A DNA stretch of 64,000 nucleotides. Origin: Blastochloris viridis (GTDB lineage: Bacteria > Pseudomonadota > Alphaproteobacteria > Rhizobiales > Xanthobacteraceae). The translations under genes and the position numbers were made by a program. Under the pieces are notes generated by a model that saw only the letters and a program-made list of their open reading frames with translations, was not told the origin of the DNA and made no database searches. The stretch is from the NCBI RefSeq assembly GCF_001402875.1, contig NZ_CP012946.1, positions 2,272,001 to 2,336,000 of the forward strand, given 5' to 3'. Numbering within the stretch: the stretch's first letter is position 1; the number at the start of each line of letters is the position of its first letter. This document shows, piece by piece, positions 24,683-36,623 of the stretch.

Positions 24683-24988
24683 TCAGATCACCACCGCGCG
24701 CCGCTCGATCGGCTGGAAGCTCTTGCCCAGGCTCTCGACCGCGAACTCAACATCCTCGGCCGGGCCGAGATCGAGGATGATGACGTGGTCGGCGTCGCGG
24801 TCGATCAGGTCCTCCAGCGCGGAGGCCATCTCGGCCCGGCGGCCACCGTCGAGCCGGCAGTGGAACACCGAGAGCTGCAGCCAGCGGCCATAGCCCTTCA
24901 TGGTCTTGAACACCCGCCGCCAGCGCTTGGGGTCGGAGATGTCGTAGGCGACCACGTAAGCGTGCTCGGCATTTGAGCGGCGGGCCAT
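24683..24988 (-). CDS. cas2: CRISPR-associated endoribonuclease/integration factor Cas2
   Basis: This 101-residue protein has the Cas2 ferredoxin-like core AYVVAYDISDPKRWRRVFK, the block GYGRWLQLSVFHCRL, and the C-terminal strand HVIILDLG. It acts as the dimeric bridge of the Cas1-Cas2 integrase that inserts new spacers. The ATG at 24988 is the best start; a longer frame would run into the palindromic element upstream. It is the last gene of the minus-strand cas operon and faces the array. A repeat-like insertion of about 100 nt separates it from cas4-cas1. Confidence 0.95.
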   Translation of the reverse strand: MARRSNAEHAYVVAYDISDPKRWRRVFKTMKGYGRWLQLSVFHCRLDGGRRAEMASALEDLIDRDADHVIILDLGPAEDVEFAVESLGKSFQPIERRAVVI

Positions 24989-25001
24989 CGCGTTCTCCGT
25001 C

Positions 25002-25038
25002 AAAGCTTGCGGTCTGACCGGGTCAGATCGCAAGCTTT
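25002..25038. repeat. 37-nt near-perfect palindrome between cas4-cas1 and cas2
   Basis: AAAGCTTGCG and CGCAAGCTTT form the outer arms of a palindrome that is broken by only one mismatched pair and the central base. It stands directly upstream of the cas2 start. It could be a dispersed repeat, an mRNA processing stem or an attenuator. Confidence 0.75.
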
Positions 25039-25054
25039 AAGATGTTGGCTTGGC

Positions 25055-25098
25055 GCATTCTCTTTCGCAAAACCGGCATCCACTTTTGCGGAGAATGC
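25055..25098. repeat. Inverted-repeat mini-element at the end of cas4-cas1
   Basis: The arms GCATTCTC and GAGAATGC enclose inner arms CGCAAAA and TTTTGCG. This is the look of a short non-autonomous palindromic repeat found widely in alphaproteobacteria. It abuts the cas4-cas1 stop and, with the 25002-25038 palindrome, forms a block of about 100 nt of folded repeat DNA inside the cas operon. Confidence 0.65.
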
Positions 25099-25099
25099 T

Positions 25100-26914
25100 C
25101 TACCTGGGCACGTAATGCGGATAGCGCGGAATCTCGCCGCACACGAAGCGCGCAAACAGCCGGGCCTGGATCTGGATCAGCCGGCGCATTGACACCTGAT
25201 AGCCGAACGCCGGGTGCGTGGTCTCCTGGTCGAGCCGGCGCTCATAGGCCGCGATCAGCGCGCGCCGCGCCTTGGGCTTCAAGTTGCAGCCGCCGGCGGC
25301 GGAGACGAAGTCGTCCGGCGCCAGCTCGCCATTGTTGAGCGCCATCAGCACGGCGGAATCTGCCAGCACCGGCCGGAACGGCTCGATCAGGTCGAGCGCC
25401 AGCGCCGGCCGTCCCGGCCGCTCGGCGTGATAGACGCCCTTCCAGGGATCGAGCCCGGCGACCGAGATTGCCGACGAGAACGTGCGCGTCAGCACCGCGT
25501 AGATCAGCGACAGGCAGGCGTTGACCGGATCGGCGGGCGGGCGGCGGTTGCGGCGCTCGAAGGCAAAGGCCGGCAGCGCGGCGACGGCATCGGTGAACAG
25601 CTTCGGCAAAGCGCGAAAATAGAGCGCCGCCGCCTCGCCCTCCAGGCCGAGCAGCGCGGCTGCGGTCTCCGCGCGCGCGGTGCGGTCGGCGAGCAGCGCG
25701 AGGCGGTCGAGCAGCGGGCCGCGCTCGCCATCCTCGCCGCGCCAGTTGCGTCGCAAAATGGTGCGCGAATTGCGAATCTTGGCGGCCACCAGCTCGCGCG
25801 CGAAGGCGAGGCGGCGCGGCTCGTCGGCGGCGAGCGCGTACTGCGCGGTGCGCACCGTTGCGCTCCTTGGCCCCTGGCCGCCGGTCGAGCCGAGATACCA
25901 GAAGCCCGACGACATCCACGCCACCGGCACGTCGCGGCGCAGCAGCTCGTGGACGGCCGGCGTGGTGAGCGAGACGGGACCGGCCAGCACGAGTTCCGAC
26001 ACCTCGTCGAGCGCAACGGCGCGGTCCGCCTCGCCCTCGACCTGCACGACGAGGGTGAAGTCCTTCTTGGTCACCCGCGCGCCCGGCGTCTGGACGTAGA
26101 GCGGCAAAGCCGGCGTCGCGGCCGGCGGCGGGGTGCGCGCGATCGCCCCCTTGCGGAACCAGTTGACCTCGTCGGGCAGGCAGATCGGCAGCAGCGAGCA
26201 GCGCACGCATTTTTGCGAGTGGTCGAGCGGTGGCGGCAGCCGGCCCGCCGCCACGGTCAGCCGCAGGTCGGAGGCGGCACCGAGCGCGGTGGCGATCAAC
26301 TCGTCGGTCAGTTCGACGCGCACCCGCTCGCGGCTGTCGGCGAACCACAGCGCGGCCTCCTCGCAGGTGTAGCCGGCCTCACGCAGCAGCAGCGCCTGCA
26401 CGCACACCTGCACCCGCTCGGGCAGATACGCGCCCTCGGCGACATGGGGCCGCTTGCCGGTCTTGATGTCGACCGGCACGACGCGGCCGTCGTCGGCCTC
26501 GATGACATCGAGTTCGGCGGTGAGGCCGAGCCGCTCGGAGGCGAGCAAGAGGCGGCGGGTCTTGAGGGCGCGGTCGTCGGGCAGCGCGTCCGGCTCGGGC
26601 AGCGCCGGCGCGGCGCCGGTCTCGGTGGCCTTGTGGGCTCTGCGGCCGGCGGCGGTGTCGGCGTTGCCGGCCCATTCGCCGCGGCCCCATTCCAGCACGG
26701 CGAGGCGCGGGCAATAGACCCACTCGTTGATCATCCGCGCCGGGGCGAGCATCTCGTCGGCCGCCGCGGGCGGCGCGAACAGCGCCAATTCGCCCTGGCG
26801 CGCGGCGGGGCGGGCCGGAGCGGCGGCGCCTTGGTCGCTCAGGTTCTGACCAAGAGCGTCTTGGCCGGGCGCAGACCCGGCCGGCGGATCGGACCGTGTA
26901 TCAGACGAAGACAT
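25100..26914 (-). CDS. cas4-cas1: Cas4-Cas1 fusion protein, type I-G
   Basis: This 604-residue fusion is typical of type I-G (former I-U) systems. After about 55 low-complexity residues comes the Cas4 nuclease, with the first cluster cysteine Cys68 in NEWVYCPRL, the catalytic block VVPVDIKTGK, and the C-terminal cluster cysteines in CVRCSLLPIC. From about residue 260 it is the Cas1 integrase: the catalytic glutamate is in LLGLEGEAAALYF, and the histidine and aspartate are in GVYHAERPGRPALALDLIEPF. Cas4 trims PAM-bearing prespacers and Cas1 with Cas2 integrates them. The ATG at 26914 has GGAGG just upstream; a GTG at 26920 is possible. Confidence 0.95.
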   Translation of the reverse strand: MSSSDTRSDPPAGSAPGQDALGQNLSDQGAAAPARPAARQGELALFAPPAAADEMLAPARMINEWVYCPRLAVLEWGRGEWAGNADTAAGRRAHKATETGAAPALPEPDALPDDRALKTRRLLLASERLGLTAELDVIEADDGRVVPVDIKTGKRPHVAEGAYLPERVQVCVQALLLREAGYTCEEAALWFADSRERVRVELTDELIATALGAASDLRLTVAAGRLPPPLDHSQKCVRCSLLPICLPDEVNWFRKGAIARTPPPAATPALPLYVQTPGARVTKKDFTLVVQVEGEADRAVALDEVSELVLAGPVSLTTPAVHELLRRDVPVAWMSSGFWYLGSTGGQGPRSATVRTAQYALAADEPRRLAFARELVAAKIRNSRTILRRNWRGEDGERGPLLDRLALLADRTARAETAAALLGLEGEAAALYFRALPKLFTDAVAALPAFAFERRNRRPPADPVNACLSLIYAVLTRTFSSAISVAGLDPWKGVYHAERPGRPALALDLIEPFRPVLADSAVLMALNNGELAPDDFVSAAGGCNLKPKARRALIAAYERRLDQETTHPAFGYQVSMRRLIQIQARLFARFVCGEIPRYPHYVPR

Positions 26915-26948
26915 GCCCACCTCCTGGCATTCCGGATGACGTCCCGCC

Positions 26949-29114
26949 TCACCCCGCCACGAACAGCCCGCCGCCCTGGTGGGCGTCGCGGCCGAGCAGC
27001 ACCGGGCCTTCCACAGCCACCGCGAACCTCAGGTACACAGAGGCTGCAAGGCCGCCGCACCGGCCCTCCTGCAGCGCGGTGATCTCGATCCCGGCCGGCG
27101 CCGGCAGGCCGCGGGCGCGGCATTCGTCCGCGACGTCGGCGGCGAGGAAGGCGGCAGGGTCCTCGTTCCGCTTGGGATGGCGGGTCGGCCGGTACATCGT
27201 CGCCGAGACCCAGGCCGGTGCCGGCCCGACCAGCCGGTCGCCTGGCCCCGGCTCGACGAGCGACACGAGGCCGAAGGCGCCGTCGCGGCCGGCGACCAGC
27301 CGCTCGAAGCCGGCGAGCGCCCGCTCCAGCGTGGCGAGATGCCCGCGCTCCTCGCGCGTGGCGGCGCGCCGGCCGGCGCGGTGGGGGGCAATCACCAGAA
27401 GGCGCGGCGCAGCGCCGGGCGCGACCGTAACGAACAGATGGTCGTGGGTGCCGCTGCGGGCCGGCGCGCCGTCAGCCGCATGGCCGCAAAAGAACGCCGG
27501 CAGGCCGGCGTCGGGGCGCAGCTTCAGCGCGTCGCGCACCCGCGCCATCACCGCCCGCCGGGCGGCGGCGGCGATTCGGGGCGCCAGCGCCGGCGGCACC
27601 GCGCCGCCGTCGAGCCCGAAGGCGAGGATACCCGGCACCTCGTCCACCGGCGCGAACAGGCCGAGGCCGAGGAAGCGGCCGTCGCCCAGCACCAGCGGGC
27701 CTGAGATCGGCTGCGGGAACACGATCTCGGCATGGGCGAGCCGATCGGCCGTAAAGCGGTCGCCGGCGAAGCGATCGGCCGGCACGCCGTCGGCGTGGAA
27801 CGGCTCGCGGCGCACCGCGAGCACGGTGCCGCGCGGATCGCGCCCGGCGTGGCGCAGGGCGTCGGCGAGCCGGCCGGCAGCGAGCGTTTCGGCCTGCAGG
27901 CGCTCATCGCCCCGGCGCCCGGTGCGCGCAGCAACTGGCAGCGCCACCGGCGTCACCGTCCGCCAACGGCGCGCCGACACGGCGGCGTAGCGGTCGAGCA
28001 TCCGGCGGTCGCTCGCCGGCACCAGCATCGGCCCGTCGCGGATTTCGCCAGTCTCGCCGTCGATCTCGGAGAGGTCGAGGCCCGAGAGACCCCACGTCAC
28101 ATCCTCGACCCGAAGCGGGCAGCCCGACGGGATCTCGACCGCGAGCCGGCGCAGCGCGAGGCCGGCATGAGCGTGGCCGATCGACGGCAGCGCGAGGACG
28201 CGCAGCCGCAGCGCCTTGTCGGCGTCGGTGGCATCCCGGTCACCCTTGACGATGCTCGCGATTTCGGCCGCGCGTTCCGGCAGCGCAGCGAGAAGGCGTG
28301 CGAGGAGGCGGTCGCGCACCGCGAGCGTCAGCGCCAGCGCGCGCTCGGCGGGCCGCGGCTGGAAGCCCCCATCGGCGCCGCGCAACTCGAACAGCAGGAA
28401 TGTCGAGGGGCGCGCGTACGCCACCTGCACGGCGCGCGCGTTCGGCGCCTTGCGGAAGCTGGTGCGCGTCGTGCGTCCTTCGCGATAGGTGGCAAAGCGC
28501 GCCGTCTCGGCGGCGTGGCGCAGGGCCAGCGACAGGAAACTGCCGCGCGTCGGGCAGGCGAGCCGCTCGCCCTCCCCGGTCCCGCCCGGCACGAACAGCG
28601 GCCCGCCATGATCGAGCAGTTGCGCCTCGGCCTCGCCCGCCGCGACGACCGCGGCGCGGGCGAACGCCGCATCGATGCCGCGCCCGAGCGCGAACAGGCG
28701 CTCGGCCAGCGCGGCGAGGCGATGGGCATGGTCGGCGCCGCCCTCGAACCGCCACGCATAGACCAGCGGCGCGTCGGGATCGAACAGCCACGGAATGAAC
28801 TGCTTGGTCGAGCCGCGGATCTCGCCGATCCGCGCCGGATCGCCGCCGACGGAATCGAGATCGTTGTTCGGCACATAGATCGTGGTGGCACGGGTACGCC
28901 GCGCGCGCGGCACAACGATGTCCGGCTGGCGCAGCCCTTCGAGCCAGCGGAAGGCGGCGTCCTTGTCCTGGCGTGGCTCAGTCACCCAACGCCCGCCATA
29001 GGCGCCGGCGATGAGCGCCGAGAACAGCCGGAACGGCGACGGCGGCCAGTCGCCGAGGCCGTGATAGCGGCCGTCCAGCAGCCGGACCTCGATCAGCAGC
29101 GCGTGCGCGGCCAT
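26949..29114 (-). CDS. csb2: Type I-G Cascade subunit Csb2 (Cas5-Cas6 fusion)
   Basis: This 721-residue GSU0054-family protein opens with the Cas5-like strand MAAHALLIEVRLLDGRYHG followed by WPPSPFRLFSALIAGAYGG, the family hallmark. In type I-G the N-terminal half acts as Cas5 and the C-terminal half as Cas6, which cuts pre-crRNA at the repeat stem seen in the array. The long C-terminal part contains basic, Gly-rich stretches (residues of the MYRPTRHPKRNED type), as expected for RNA binding. Its ATG follows the csb1 stop by 8 nt. Catalytic residues of Cas6 cannot be fixed by eye. Confidence 0.9.
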   Translation of the reverse strand: MAAHALLIEVRLLDGRYHGLGDWPPSPFRLFSALIAGAYGGRWVTEPRQDKDAAFRWLEGLRQPDIVVPRARRTRATTIYVPNNDLDSVGGDPARIGEIRGSTKQFIPWLFDPDAPLVYAWRFEGGADHAHRLAALAERLFALGRGIDAAFARAAVVAAGEAEAQLLDHGGPLFVPGGTGEGERLACPTRGSFLSLALRHAAETARFATYREGRTTRTSFRKAPNARAVQVAYARPSTFLLFELRGADGGFQPRPAERALALTLAVRDRLLARLLAALPERAAEIASIVKGDRDATDADKALRLRVLALPSIGHAHAGLALRRLAVEIPSGCPLRVEDVTWGLSGLDLSEIDGETGEIRDGPMLVPASDRRMLDRYAAVSARRWRTVTPVALPVAARTGRRGDERLQAETLAAGRLADALRHAGRDPRGTVLAVRREPFHADGVPADRFAGDRFTADRLAHAEIVFPQPISGPLVLGDGRFLGLGLFAPVDEVPGILAFGLDGGAVPPALAPRIAAAARRAVMARVRDALKLRPDAGLPAFFCGHAADGAPARSGTHDHLFVTVAPGAAPRLLVIAPHRAGRRAATREERGHLATLERALAGFERLVAGRDGAFGLVSLVEPGPGDRLVGPAPAWVSATMYRPTRHPKRNEDPAAFLAADVADECRARGLPAPAGIEITALQEGRCGGLAASVYLRFAVAVEGPVLLGRDAHQGGGLFVAG

Positions 29115-29122
29115 GGCCGTTG

Positions 29123-31106
<1,984 letters not shown>

Positions 31107-31110
<4 letters not shown>

Positions 31111-33833
31111 CGGCCGTCTCCAGGTTTCCCGCTCGCAGCATCCGGCGCCGAGGCATGCCAGTCGGCGGCGCGGAACACCGCCTCCCACCACGCCAAACCC
31201 CACGGCCCCCAGATCGTCTGAAGGCGGGCGAAGCGCAGCGCGGCCTCGCGCGCAATCGTCTCTGCGGCCGAGGGCGGCAGGTCGTCGGGCGCGCCCGGCG
31301 CCGGTGGCAGGATCGGTGGCATCACCGGCCGCGCCAAGCCGTGATGGGCGGCGACCAGATGCAGTGCGAGGTCGCGCAGATCGTCCGACAGCCCCGCGAG
31401 TTCCGGCGCGAGGCGGGGATCACGCAGCGCCGCCACCAGCGAGCCGAACTCGTGGCGGTAGCCGGCGAGCAGCGCCGGGTTGCCGCCTTTGCCGGCGGTC
31501 TTGGCGAAGGGTCGGCCGTCTTTCGGCGCGCCCATCGCGTCCTGCCACAGCGGACGCCGCTTGCCATGGTCGTGCAGCCGCGCCGCCGCCGCCAGCACCG
31601 CGCGAAGCTCGGCGGAGAGGTTCAGGCGATCGGCGAGCCGATGAGCCGCGGCTTCGACGCGGCCGTGGTGCTCGGCAATGGTTTCGGGGGTACGGCCGGT
31701 GCCGCGCTCGACTCCGGGCGGCTCCGCGGCAAGCCGGTTCTCGACAACAAGCTGGGCCGGGTCTTGCTCGTCGCCGCTGCCGAGCGGCAGCGCGAAGGTG
31801 CGCGCCCAGCCATCCTCCAGCAGCGCGTCGCCCTCGATCCGCCGCACCCGCCAGCCGATGGCCGCGATCTCGGCCTCGGTCCAGCCGCACACAGGCTCCG
31901 GCTCGTCGTCGAGCGTTCGTTTCGGCCCATCGGCGCGGGCATCGAGCAGCCCGTCGGCATCGAGGCCGCCGAGATCGGCCTGCAGGACGAGGCGCTTGCC
32001 GGTGAGCTTGCGTGCCAGGATGTCGCGCGTCCGCGTCTTTTCCAGTTCCTTGCCGAACGCCTCGGACGTCCACGCCGCAACGAACTCGTTTTTCTGATCG
32101 AGCAGCAGGATGACGGCGGTCGCAAGGCCGTTCGAAGGCGCCATCGCACCGGCCTTGCTCATCGCCTCGACCCGCTTCTTGAGCACGTCGAGCACGGTCG
32201 AAACCGGCGCCTCCAGGACTTCCGAGCGGTGGATCGGCGCCCGCTCGAAAAACCGGTTGATCTCGTCCGGCACGGGCTCCTTGTCGTCGTCCTCCTTGTC
32301 GTCGGCGCGCCACGGCAGCAGACGCCGCCAAACGACCTCGACATCGGGCTCGTCCTCCTCGATCCAGCCGCGCAGCCACGGCTCGACCTCGGGACGCCCG
32401 GTGTGGGCGTCGAGCGCGGTCATCGACCACGCCTCGACCAACGGCAGCGTCAGCGCGGGGCGCAGTGGATCGGACGTGGTGGCGGCATCGAGGATCGCGT
32501 CGAGTGCCGGATCCGCCGCCGCACGGGCTTTCAGCGCATGCACCGCGCCGACGCTGGCATCCAGCGCACCATCGGGCAGCACCGGCAGGGCTTCCACCGC
32601 GCGGCGCCGGGCAGCGTCCTCAGGTTTGGCCTTGGCCGGCGGCGGCGCGACCACCACCACCGGTGCCGGCGCCACGCCGCCGCGCCGGTTGACCCGGCCG
32701 AGGCGCTGCACCATGCGCTCGAACGCCACGAGATCGCACACCAGCGCGTCGGCATCGAGATCGACGCCAACCTCACCGGCCGAGGTGGCGACCAGGAAGG
32801 CCGGCGCCGGCTCGCCGTCCGGCGGCGTGCCCTCCAGGAACCAGCGATAAACGTCCTCCCGCACGAGGCGTTCGCGCTCCAAAACGCGGCGCTGCCCGGT
32901 CAGCAGGCGGACGCGTCCGTCCTTGCGTTCCTGCTTCACGAGCAGGTCGCGCACCTGCTGTGCCGCCTTCCGGCTGTCGCAGTACACCAGCACGCGCCGG
33001 GCCGTGCCGTCGGGCGCCTGTCTCGCCTCCCAGGCGTGGCGTGCCAGACCCTCGTGCAGCGCGCCGTCGCCGCCATCGTCGATCCGCAGCGGCTTTTGCG
33101 CATCGAGCCGCGCCCGCACCATGGGATGCGCAAAATCGGCATCTGCGAGCGAAAGCGGCGCCGACGGTCCGGGCCTGCCGCGGCCGGTCGCCGTCAGCGC
33201 CATCACCCGCAGCGTCGGCACCGGGACGGCAGCCGCCGCGGCGGTGGCCCCGGCCTCGTCCAGCAGCGCGAGGAACGGCGCGCACAGATGGGCCTCGTCG
33301 AGCACCACGAGCGTGTCGCACGCCAGCAGCCCGGCGTGGACCGGGCGCATCTTCCGCGAGACGCCGTAGCCCCCGAACAACAGCCGCGAGCCGATCATAT
33401 CGACCGTGCCAACGACGATCGCGGCCGCGCCGGGATCGGTGAACCACAGCCGGTTGGCCGCGAACTGGCCGCGCAGCGTGGCGATCCGAAGCGCCTCGCC
33501 TCGCGATAGTCCCAAGTCAGCCCGGACGTCATCGCCCACCGCGCTCGGCTCGCCATCCCCACCGATCCGCCCAGCAATGGCCTCCGCCTCCGCCGACGCC
33601 TGATCGACCACGGCGCGACGATCGACGACATAGACCAGCCGTCTCGGGACGGGCGCACCCAACGCTCGGGCGATCAGCCAGATCGCGATCACCGACGTCT
33701 TGCCGAGCCCCGTGGGAATGTCGAGCGCCGCCGGGATGTCGCGGGCCCGCAGCCGCTCGTACAGGGCTGCCTGCCACGGGAACGGCTCCGGACGTCCGGT
33801 GACCAGCGCGAAGAGATCGGCGAAGCCGGTCAT
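31107..33833 (-). CDS. cas3: Type I-G Cas3 helicase-nuclease with C-terminal HD domain
   Basis: This 908-residue protein has an N-terminal SF2 helicase: motif I DIPTGLGKTSV (residues 38-48), DEAH box LVVLDEAHLCA, motif III ALTATGRGR, and motif VI region LGRVNRRG. The HD nuclease lies at the C-terminus (ARLHDHGKRRPLW at about residue 750, with EHHGRVEAAAHRLAD before it). Helicase first and HD last is the type I-G arrangement, opposite to most Cas3 proteins. It unwinds and shreds target DNA recruited by the Csb1-3 complex. It is the first gene of the cas operon, starting at 33833 with the product MTGFADLF; its promoter must lie in 33834-34197. Confidence 0.94.
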
Positions 33834-34087
33834 AAGATCATTACACGCAAAAAAACCGGAAGCGCTGAAGGCGCCTCCCGAAAAACTGCGCGTCGGGTTC
33901 TGTACCCTGATTCGAGCGGAATGCGGCTGGCATCGCCCCCCCCGAGGAAACACGGACTGCGAACGTCCGGAGCGTGAACAGGAGGGAAGCACAGCCGAAA
34001 GTGGTGATCAAGAGTTGAAGTCCCGCTCTGCTCCGAGGGCTCAAGTTTGGACTGGCTTTCCCGTCGGAACAGAGCATTCCTGTCCGC

Positions 34088-34114
34088 GTCCCGGGCGGTG
34101 GCGACGCCCGGGAC
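34088..34114. repeat. Perfect 10-bp hairpin
   Basis: GTCCCGGGCG and CGCCCGGGAC enclose a 7-nt loop in the gap between cas3 and the divergent DUF3489 gene. With no T-run it is not a clear terminator. The rest of the 364-nt gap (33834-34197) holds no gene I can support. Confidence 0.55.
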
Positions 34115-34197
34115 CGATGCCCCGCCGGCCGATGGCCAGGAGCGGGGCTCCGGCAGTGACGGCGCGCCTTGCGCCGCACGAACCGGAGACACCCATC

Positions 34198-34800
34198 ATG
34201 TCCGCCAACATCTCGACCAAGCCGCTGACCGACGCTCAGCTCGCGTTGCTCGCCGCCGCCGCCCAGCGCGCCGATCGCGCACTGGTGCTGGCGGAACGCT
34301 TCAAGGGAAACGCCGCGCAGAAGACCGCCGAAAAGTTGATCGGCCTCGGCCTCGTCGAGGAGATCCGTGCCCGCGGCGAGATGCCGGTGTGGCGGCGCAA
34401 TGATGATGGTCGCGCGATGGCGCTGTGCATCACCAAGCGCGGCCTGCAGATCATCTCGGCGAGCGAGAATGAGCCAAAGCCGAAGACAAAGACGCCAGCA
34501 CCGGCGCGCCGGCCGGCGACCAAGATGCGGCCTGCCACGATGACGGCTCGACCGGACGGGGGTGATCAGCGCGAGGCTGCATCCACGAAGGCGCAGGGCC
34601 GCACATTGCCTGCTCCCTCCCATGAGCTGCCTCACGAACCCGCGTGCCCGCCGTCGGCCCTCAGCGAGGGCGTGAACCGCGCTCCTGATCACGGTTCGCC
34701 ATCGTCTGCGCCCAACATACGCGCCGGCACGAAACAAGCCCAGATCCAGGCGTTGCTGCATCGGCCGGAGGGCGTGACGAGTGATACGATTTCCGGATGA
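34198..34800 (+). pseudogene. DUF3489-family gene truncated by an insertion
   Basis: The ATG at 34198 follows GGAG. The first 90 residues match the N-terminal half of DUF3489 proteins (LTDAQLALLAAAAQRADRAL, then TAEKLIGLGLVEEI), and a low-complexity Lys/Pro/Ala linker follows. The second conserved module begins (KQAQIQALLHRPEGVTSDTI) but stops after about 20 residues, where the IS630 end begins at 34777. The usual helix-turn-helix-like C-terminus (about 45 more residues) is missing and is not found beyond the element. Function unknown; such genes are common near mobile DNA. Confidence 0.7.
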
Positions 34801-35957
34801 ATGACTCGGGGATTCCTGGCGTTATGGGGTGCGGGTAAGCTGGTGAGCTATGAATCGCGGGAGGCGGTCATGGCGCACGTTGTGGATCATTTGAGCGTTG
34901 CAGAGCTGGAGCAGCGCTATCGGGACTGCGCGGACGGCTGCACGGCGCGGCACGACCAGTTGATCTGGCTTTTGGCGCGGGGCCATACGGTGATCGAGGC
35001 CTCGGGCGCTGACGAGTTTTGTGCCGCGCTGGATCGAGGAGCTTCTGGCGCGCTACAACCTTCTGGGCGAGGTGGCGTTGGGCGATCTGCGCCGCCACAA
35101 CGGGGCGCCGCGAAGGCTGTTGACGCCCGACCTTCTCGACCGTCTGCAGGTGCGCTTGCGCGAGCCGCCGCCGAACGGCGGGGTGTGGAGCAGCGGCAAG
35201 GTGGCGGCCTGGATGGCGAGCGAACTCGGCCGTGAGAAGGTTGCGGTCCAACGCGGCTGGGACGCGCTGCGGGCGATCGGCTGGTCCGTCCAGGCCCCGC
35301 GGCCCAGCAACCCCAACGCGGCGAGCGCGGCGGACCAGGCGGCATATAAAAAAACTGGCGCAGATCGTCGCTGACGAGGTTTCCGCCCACCCCGGCATCC
35401 CGGTCGAGGTGTGGGCGAGCGACGAGCACCGGCTCGGCCTGAAGCCGATCCGCCGGAGAGTGTGGGCGCCGGCCGGTGAGCGCCCGATTGCGCTGGGCCA
35501 CCATCGCTTCGAGTGGCTCTACGTCACCGCCTTCGTGGCTCCGGTGAGCGGCGAAGTGGTGTGGTTCCTCTCCAACGGCCTGTCAAAGCCGTTCTTTGCC
35601 GCGCTGCTCCAAGCCTTCGCGCGCGACGTCGGCGCCGGCCGCAACCGCATCATCGTGCTCCAGATCGACAATGCCGGCTGGCACACCCCGGAAAATCTGC
35701 CCGTCCCGGACGGCGTCCGGCTGGTCTACCAGCCGCCATATACGCCGGAGCTCCAACCCGCCGAACACCTGTGGCAGCTGGTCGATGAGTCGATCGTCAA
35801 CCGCCACATCGCCAGCCTCAAGGACCTCGAGGCCATCATCGCCGCCCGCTGCTGTGCCCTCGCCGACGATCCAGCCACCATCGCCAGCACCACCAACTTC
35901 AATTGGTGGCCAAGCCCCGCCAGCCCGAGCTGATCAACCGGAAACCGTATGACACGT
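34777..35957 (+). mobile_element. IS630-family insertion sequence, degenerate
   Basis: Terminal inverted repeats of 34 nt match at 26 positions: left 34777-34810 (contains GATACGATTTCCGGATGA) and right 35924-35957 (contains CCGGAAACCGTATGACACGT). The element carries one transposase reading across three frames. A TA, the usual IS630 target, follows the right end (35958-35959), but no TA flanks the left end, so one side may have changed after insertion. It interrupts the DUF3489 gene. Confidence 0.75.
34870..35933 (+). pseudogene. IS630-family DDE transposase with two frame changes
   Basis: The N-terminal helix-turn-helix part (AHVVDHLSVAELEQRYRDC) is in one frame up to about 35015. The middle (PRWIEELLARYNLLGEVALG) is in the next frame, and after a run of seven A at 35348-35354 the catalytic part continues in the third. 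The catalytic residues survive: Asp in VWASDEHRLGLK, Asp in LQIDNAGWHTP and Glu in LQPAEHLWQLV. Each change needs a +1 step, at a short T-run and at the A-run. Slippage could in principle rescue the second, but two shifts suggest a dead gene. Confidence 0.8.
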
Positions 35958-36261
35958 TAGTGCGATTTTGATGTCGAGAGCATGACGCTCGCACGCAGTT
36001 CCCGTATTTTGTGCAGCTCAGAAATGCCGCTCTACGACAAGTTCGCGCAAATCGAAGCGGGAGATGTGGAAGCCTGATTGGCGGGCCTGTGTGAGGATCT
36101 CGTCTCGAAGAGAGAGGCCCGCGGGATTGCTCGGCCGCCCAAAGCGGCCTTTGTGACGAGGCTTCGGTCCGTCCGATTGCTCGTCCGAACCGCCTCGTCA
36201 GCTACCAGATCAATCGACAACTCTCTCGCTGGATCCTTCCTCCACTGGCAACGCGCGCCGT
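35958..36261. other. Mobile-element debris, no gene recognised
   Basis: About 300 nt between the IS630 right end and the IS110 fragment. Short frames exist, but nothing recognisable was found. It is probably scrambled insertion-sequence DNA. Confidence 0.4.
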
Positions 36262-36509
36262 CGGGACGCACCAAACGGCTTCACGTAAATCGGCGGCACC
36301 TGCCGCACGTCGTGTCCAAGGCCTTGAGCAACCCGGCCCGAAAAGGCTTGTTGCGCAGGCCTCCATCGCCACGATACAGGGCCGCTGCGCATTTAACAGC
36401 TGGATCAGCTTCGTGCGGGACTCAGTCCGGTTGAATAGAACCGCCCCGATTCGGAGACCTGAAAGCTCCGCTTGGCCAGGTCGATCGCGAGGACATGAAC
36501 CTCTGGCAT
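36262..36509 (-). pseudogene. IS110-family transposase N-terminal fragment
   Basis: The ATG at 36509 opens with HVLAIDLAKRSFQV, the DEDD-domain start of IS110/IS1111 transposases. Two frame changes later it continues with SRTKLIQLLNAQRPCIVAME and then GRVAQGLGHDVRQVPPIYVK. The rest of the transposase is missing. The first catalytic aspartate (AIDLAK) and the glutamate block (AMEACA) are still visible. It lies just downstream of the giant adhesin gene and is another sign of repeated insertion in this stretch. Confidence 0.75.
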
Positions 36510-36623
36510 GTGCTCTTCCCCTGAAAGCGCCGCCACGGGCGCTGCTCAGGCGCCATACGTGCCCGCCGGAAGGGGCATCCGCCCATCAGTTCACGGCAGG
36601 TACGCTTTGGCCAGCAGTACGCC

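Noticed and set aside
31155..33509. 784-codon plus-strand frame opposite cas3
   Set aside because: Arg/Gln/His-rich shadow typical of high-GC antisense frames; cas3 on the other strand has all its motifs.
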